Source: an uncultured Collinsella sp.
GTDB lineage: Bacteria; Actinomycetota; Coriobacteriia; Coriobacteriales; Coriobacteriaceae
Reading direction: 5' to 3'
DNA length: 16,954 bases
Assembly: GCA_902493145.1 (NCBI GenBank)
Contig: CABUOA010000037.1
Coordinates: 1-16,954 of the forward strand
Position 1 is the stretch's first letter. Each line of letters starts with the position of its first letter. The notes beneath the pieces were generated by a model, which saw nothing but the letters and a program-made list of their open reading frames with translations, ran no database searches and was not told the origin of the DNA. This document shows positions 14,277-16,954 of the stretch, one piece after another. The position numbers and the translations under genes were made by a program.

Positions 14277-15560
14277 TTGGATATTATCCGCGTTGAGGGT
14301 GGCCACGCCATCGGAGGCTCCGTGCCCGTCTCGGGCGCCAAGAACTCCGCGCTCAAACTCATGGCGGCAACGCTTCTGGCGCCGGGCAAGACGACGCTGC
14401 AGAACGTGCCCGATATTTCCGATGTCCACGTGATGGGCAAGGTGCTCAAGGGCATGGGCGCTACGATCGATGTTCTCGACGAGCACACGCTCGAGATTGA
14501 TACCTCTCAGGTCGATTCATGGGAGGCCCCCTACGAGCTCGTTGCCAAGATGCGCGCTTCCACCGCCGTCATGGGACCCCTGCTGGGCCGCTTCCATCGC
14601 GCCAAAATTGCCATGCCGGGCGGCTGCAACCTGGGTGCTCGCAAGATCGATATGCACATTCTTGGTCTTGAGGCCCTGGGCGTTGAGTTCGATACCGCCC
14701 ACGGTTACATCAACGCTAATGCGCCCCAAGGTCTGCGCGGTACCACCGTCACGCTCGAGTTCGCCAGCGTCGGTGCGACCGAGAACCTCATCATGGCCTC
14801 TGTGCGCGCACAGGGCACCACGGTTATCGACAATGCCGCCCGCGAGCCCGAGATTGTCGATCTCGCTAACATGCTCAACGAGATGGGCGCCAAGATTGTT
14901 GGCGCCGGTACGCCCGTCGTGACTATCGAAGGCGTGGAAGAGCTCCATCCCGTTACCCATCGCGTGGTGGGCGACCGCATCGAGGCCGGTACCTTTATCG
15001 TTGCCGGTGCGTTGATGGCCGACGATCGCGGTGTCGATGTCACGGGCTTTTGCCCCATTCACTTGGGCATGGTGCTCAAGAAGATGGAGCTCATGGGTAT
15101 CGACTGCGAGCGCGTCGAGGATGGCGTCCATGTGAACCGTGCCGAGCGTATCAAGCCGGTCGACATCCAGACGCTTCCGTTCCCCGGCTTCCCGACGGAC
15201 ATGCAGGCGCAGATTATGGTACTCTCCGCCCTTGCCGATGGCAGCTCCGTTATCACCGAGAACATCTTCGAGAATCGTTTTATGTTCGCATCAGAGCTGG
15301 TGCGCATGGGTGCCGACATTCGTATCGAGAGCCATCATGCCATGATTCATGGCGTCAAGGGCTTCTCGGGTGCACAGGTTACCTCGCCCGATCTGCGCGG
15401 CGGAGCGGCCCTCGTCGTAGCGGGCTTGATCGCCGACGGGACGACCGAGGTTTCGGCTATCCATCACATCAAGCGCGGCTACGAGCAGTTTGTCGAAAAG
15501 CTGCAGGCGCTTGGCGCGCATGTCGAGCATGCTACCGTCCCCGATCCCGTCATCTACTAA
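14277..15560 (+). CDS. murA: UDP-N-acetylglucosamine 1-carboxyvinyltransferase
   Basis: MurA transfers enolpyruvate from phosphoenolpyruvate to UDP-GlcNAc, the first committed step of peptidoglycan synthesis, in the cytoplasm. The 427-residue protein starts with VEGGHAIGGSVPVSGAKNSA, containing the conserved Lys-Asn pair. The active-site Cys117 is in MPGGCNLGARKID, so the fosfomycin-sensitive Cys form is present rather than the Asp variant. The C-terminal half has the expected TLPFPGFPTDMQAQ and DLRGGAALVVAGL signatures. The start is TTG at 14277, with GAAAGGG (14264-14270) 6 nt upstream; no in-frame ATG nearby would keep the N-terminal motif. A MurA gene also follows the atp operon in Bacillus. 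The LCP gene follows after 12 bp. Confidence 0.96.
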   Translation: MDIIRVEGGHAIGGSVPVSGAKNSALKLMAATLLAPGKTTLQNVPDISDVHVMGKVLKGMGATIDVLDEHTLEIDTSQVDSWEAPYELVAKMRASTAVMGPLLGRFHRAKIAMPGGCNLGARKIDMHILGLEALGVEFDTAHGYINANAPQGLRGTTVTLEFASVGATENLIMASVRAQGTTVIDNAAREPEIVDLANMLNEMGAKIVGAGTPVVTIEGVEELHPVTHRVVGDRIEAGTFIVAGALMADDRGVDVTGFCPIHLGMVLKKMELMGIDCERVEDGVHVNRAERIKPVDIQTLPFPGFPTDMQAQIMVLSALADGSSVITENIFENRFMFASELVRMGADIRIESHHAMIHGVKGFSGAQVTSPDLRGGAALVVAGLIADGTTEVSAIHHIKRGYEQFVEKLQALGAHVEHATVPDPVIY

Positions 15561-15572
15561 TACAGGTTGCCT

Positions 15573-16808
15573 ATGTTTAATAAAAAGCCCCTCGCGGATA
15601 CCACCACCCGAAGACCCTCAACTGGTGCGCAGGCCAAGATCTACAGTCGCGATAACGTGGCTCGCTATTCCGAGCGCGCTCGTCAACGTCGCCGTAGCCA
15701 CACGATTCGTCACGTCGCGCTCATTGTCGTGCTTGGCGTGCTGTTGAGTGCCACTACCGCTGCCGGCCTGTGGTTTGCCACCATTATGGGCAAGCTCGGC
15801 GATTCTAATGTCATTACCGACAATCTGCGTCGGGTTCTGGTTGACACCGATGAGGCAAAGGATCCGTTCTACGTGCTGCTTCTTGGCACCGACGGCCGTC
15901 CGGGCGAGGATACGTATCGTGCCGACTCGATTATCCTGGCACGCATCGACCCCACGCAAAAGCAGGCGACGCTCATTTCCGTTCCGCGCGACACCAAGGT
16001 CGAGTACAAGGGCGAGACCATGAAGATCAACGCCTGCCATACTGTTGGCGGCGCCGAGGCCATGGTCGAGGCGGTCAACGAGCTGTGCGGTGTTCAGATC
16101 TCCCACTATGCCGAGGTCAGCTTCGACGGTATGCAGGCGCTGATTGATTCGGTTGGCGGTATCGACATTAACGCAACCGATGATGTTGACGACCCCGAGC
16201 ACCTGGATATTAAGATTACCGCTGGCCAGCAGCATATGGACGGTGCCACCGCCCTTACCTATGCCCGCTGCCGCTACACCTATGCCGACGGCGATTACAC
16301 GCGCATGCGCCACCAGCGTCAGGTGCTTGGCGCCCTTGCCAACCAGATTCTCAATAACTTCGATGCCACGAAGATCTTTGGCCTGGTTAATTCGCTGTCC
16401 GATATGCTCGTAACCGATATGAGCGTTCAGGATATCGTGGCTACGGTCAATGCCATGCGCGGTATGGATGTCGACGGTATCTACTCGGCCAACCTGCCCT
16501 CGTACGCCGACGACAGCACCATGATCGACGGTGTGAGCTACGTCTTTGTCTACGAGGACGAGCTCAAGGAAATGATGGAGTGCGTCGATGCCGGCAAGGA
16601 TCCCAAGGGTCCCAACACCATGGGTCTTTCCGACGGTTCCAGCTCTACGATCGGCGACCTGAACAACAACACGTCTGACGACTACGCAAACGGTACCGCA
16701 ACCTCATCGGTCAGCTCTGACGATTCCGATGACTCAAGCGATTCGAGCGATTCGGACTACTACGAACAGCCCACCGGCGACGGCAACGGCTACGAAGCCA
16801 ATTATTAG
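15573..16808 (+). CDS. LytR-CpsA-Psr (LCP) family cell-wall polymer ligase
   Basis: LCP enzymes attach lipid-linked anionic polymers or capsule to peptidoglycan on the outer face of the membrane. A basic cytoplasmic N-terminus (residues 1-45, Arg-rich at 36-46) leads to one transmembrane helix (~47-70). The extracellular LCP domain (~99-255) contains FYVLLLGTDGR, RADSIILARIDP, ISVPRDTKV and ARCRYTYADGDYTRMRHQRQ, which supply the Asp/Arg residues that bind the polyprenyl pyrophosphate. A low-complexity Ser/Asp tail (~360-411) ends the protein. I chose ATG 15573 (411 residues), with ACAGG 6 nt upstream; TTG 15567 would add two residues. It lies 12 bp after murA, so the two are probably cotranscribed. 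The stop is followed at once by repeat copy 2. Confidence 0.93.
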   Translation: MFNKKPLADTTTRRPSTGAQAKIYSRDNVARYSERARQRRRSHTIRHVALIVVLGVLLSATTAAGLWFATIMGKLGDSNVITDNLRRVLVDTDEAKDPFYVLLLGTDGRPGEDTYRADSIILARIDPTQKQATLISVPRDTKVEYKGETMKINACHTVGGAEAMVEAVNELCGVQISHYAEVSFDGMQALIDSVGGIDINATDDVDDPEHLDIKITAGQQHMDGATALTYARCRYTYADGDYTRMRHQRQVLGALANQILNNFDATKIFGLVNSLSDMLVTDMSVQDIVATVNAMRGMDVDGIYSANLPSYADDSTMIDGVSYVFVYEDELKEMMECVDAGKDPKGPNTMGLSDGSSSTIGDLNNNTSDDYANGTATSSVSSDDSDDSSDSSDSDYYEQPTGDGNGYEANY

Positions 16809-16949
16809 GGTTACGCGGGCTTACCAGCCCGCGTAACCAGTTGACGCTGCAAACCCGCCAGAGCGGCAATCTGCCTTTCAACTTCGGCGGCATGATCAAA
16901 AGATCAATGCCGCCTCGTTTCAAGGCACCTTGCTCGCTCTGGCGGGTTT
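16809..16949 (+). repeat. Structured intergenic element, copy 2 (multi-hairpin repeat)
   Basis: This is the second copy of the element at 1269-1401, directly after the LCP stop codon and in the same orientation relative to its upstream gene. P1 pairs 16809-16821 with 16826-16838 (loop TACC). GACGCTGC recurs at 16843-16850. P2 is longer here: 16851-16865 with 16935-16949 (15 bp), then GCAA 16866-16869 with TTGC 16930-16933 and bulged T16934. TGCCTT (16872-16877) pairs with AAGGCA (16922-16927). P3 pairs 16886-16893 with 16907-16914, capped by GATC/GATC, with loop AAAA and bulged A16906. The P2 stem ends in GGGTTTT (16944-16950), so here the outer helix looks like the terminator. The window ends 4 nt after that T-run, so the true 3' limit may lie outside. 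Confidence 0.85.
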
Positions 16950-16954
16950 TCGCT

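Overview
The window is a GC-rich, almost entirely plus-strand stretch of housekeeping genes. The gene order (prfA, prmC, a Sua5/YrdC protein, upp, the F-type ATP synthase operon, murA) recalls the Bacillus/low-GC layout. The GC content, codon use and protein flavour instead suggest a gut Coriobacteriia (Actinomycetota), most likely a Collinsella-like organism. That placement is inference from family knowledge; no search was run.

Layout: (1) 201-3108 holds translation termination: release factor 1 (prfA) and its glutamine methyltransferase (prmC). They are separated by an unusually long, AT-richer gap of about 590 bp that starts with a folded repeat element. (2) 3123-3820 is a compact HicA/HicB toxin-antitoxin pair behind its own AT-rich promoter/operator palindrome, probably an insertion into the conserved order. 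(3) 3955-7024 holds a divergent Sua5/TsaC-type protein, glycerol kinase (glpK) and uracil phosphoribosyltransferase (upp). (4) 7216-14263 is the whole ATP synthase operon: promoter, a small AtpI-position membrane protein, atpB-E-F-H-A-G-D-C, and a 15-bp-stem terminator. (5) 14277-16808 holds murA and a LytR-CpsA-Psr (LCP) wall-polymer ligase, a cell-envelope pair.

The most interesting signal is not a gene. A structured element of about 133-141 nt occurs twice, at 1269-1401 and 16809-16949, each time directly after a stop codon (prfA and the LCP gene) and in the same orientation. The two copies align almost without gaps (about 96 of 132 positions identical by hand count). At least eight of their differences are compensatory base-pair swaps in four helices, so the fold itself appears conserved. 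It could be a structured 3'-UTR/terminator RNA family or a REP/MITE-like mobile hairpin element.

Other points worth a look are a ~120-residue Ala/Glu-rich insertion inside PrmC, a signal-peptide-like N-terminus on ATP synthase subunit b, changed motifs in GlpK and the Sua5 protein, and several hairpin-rich leaders.
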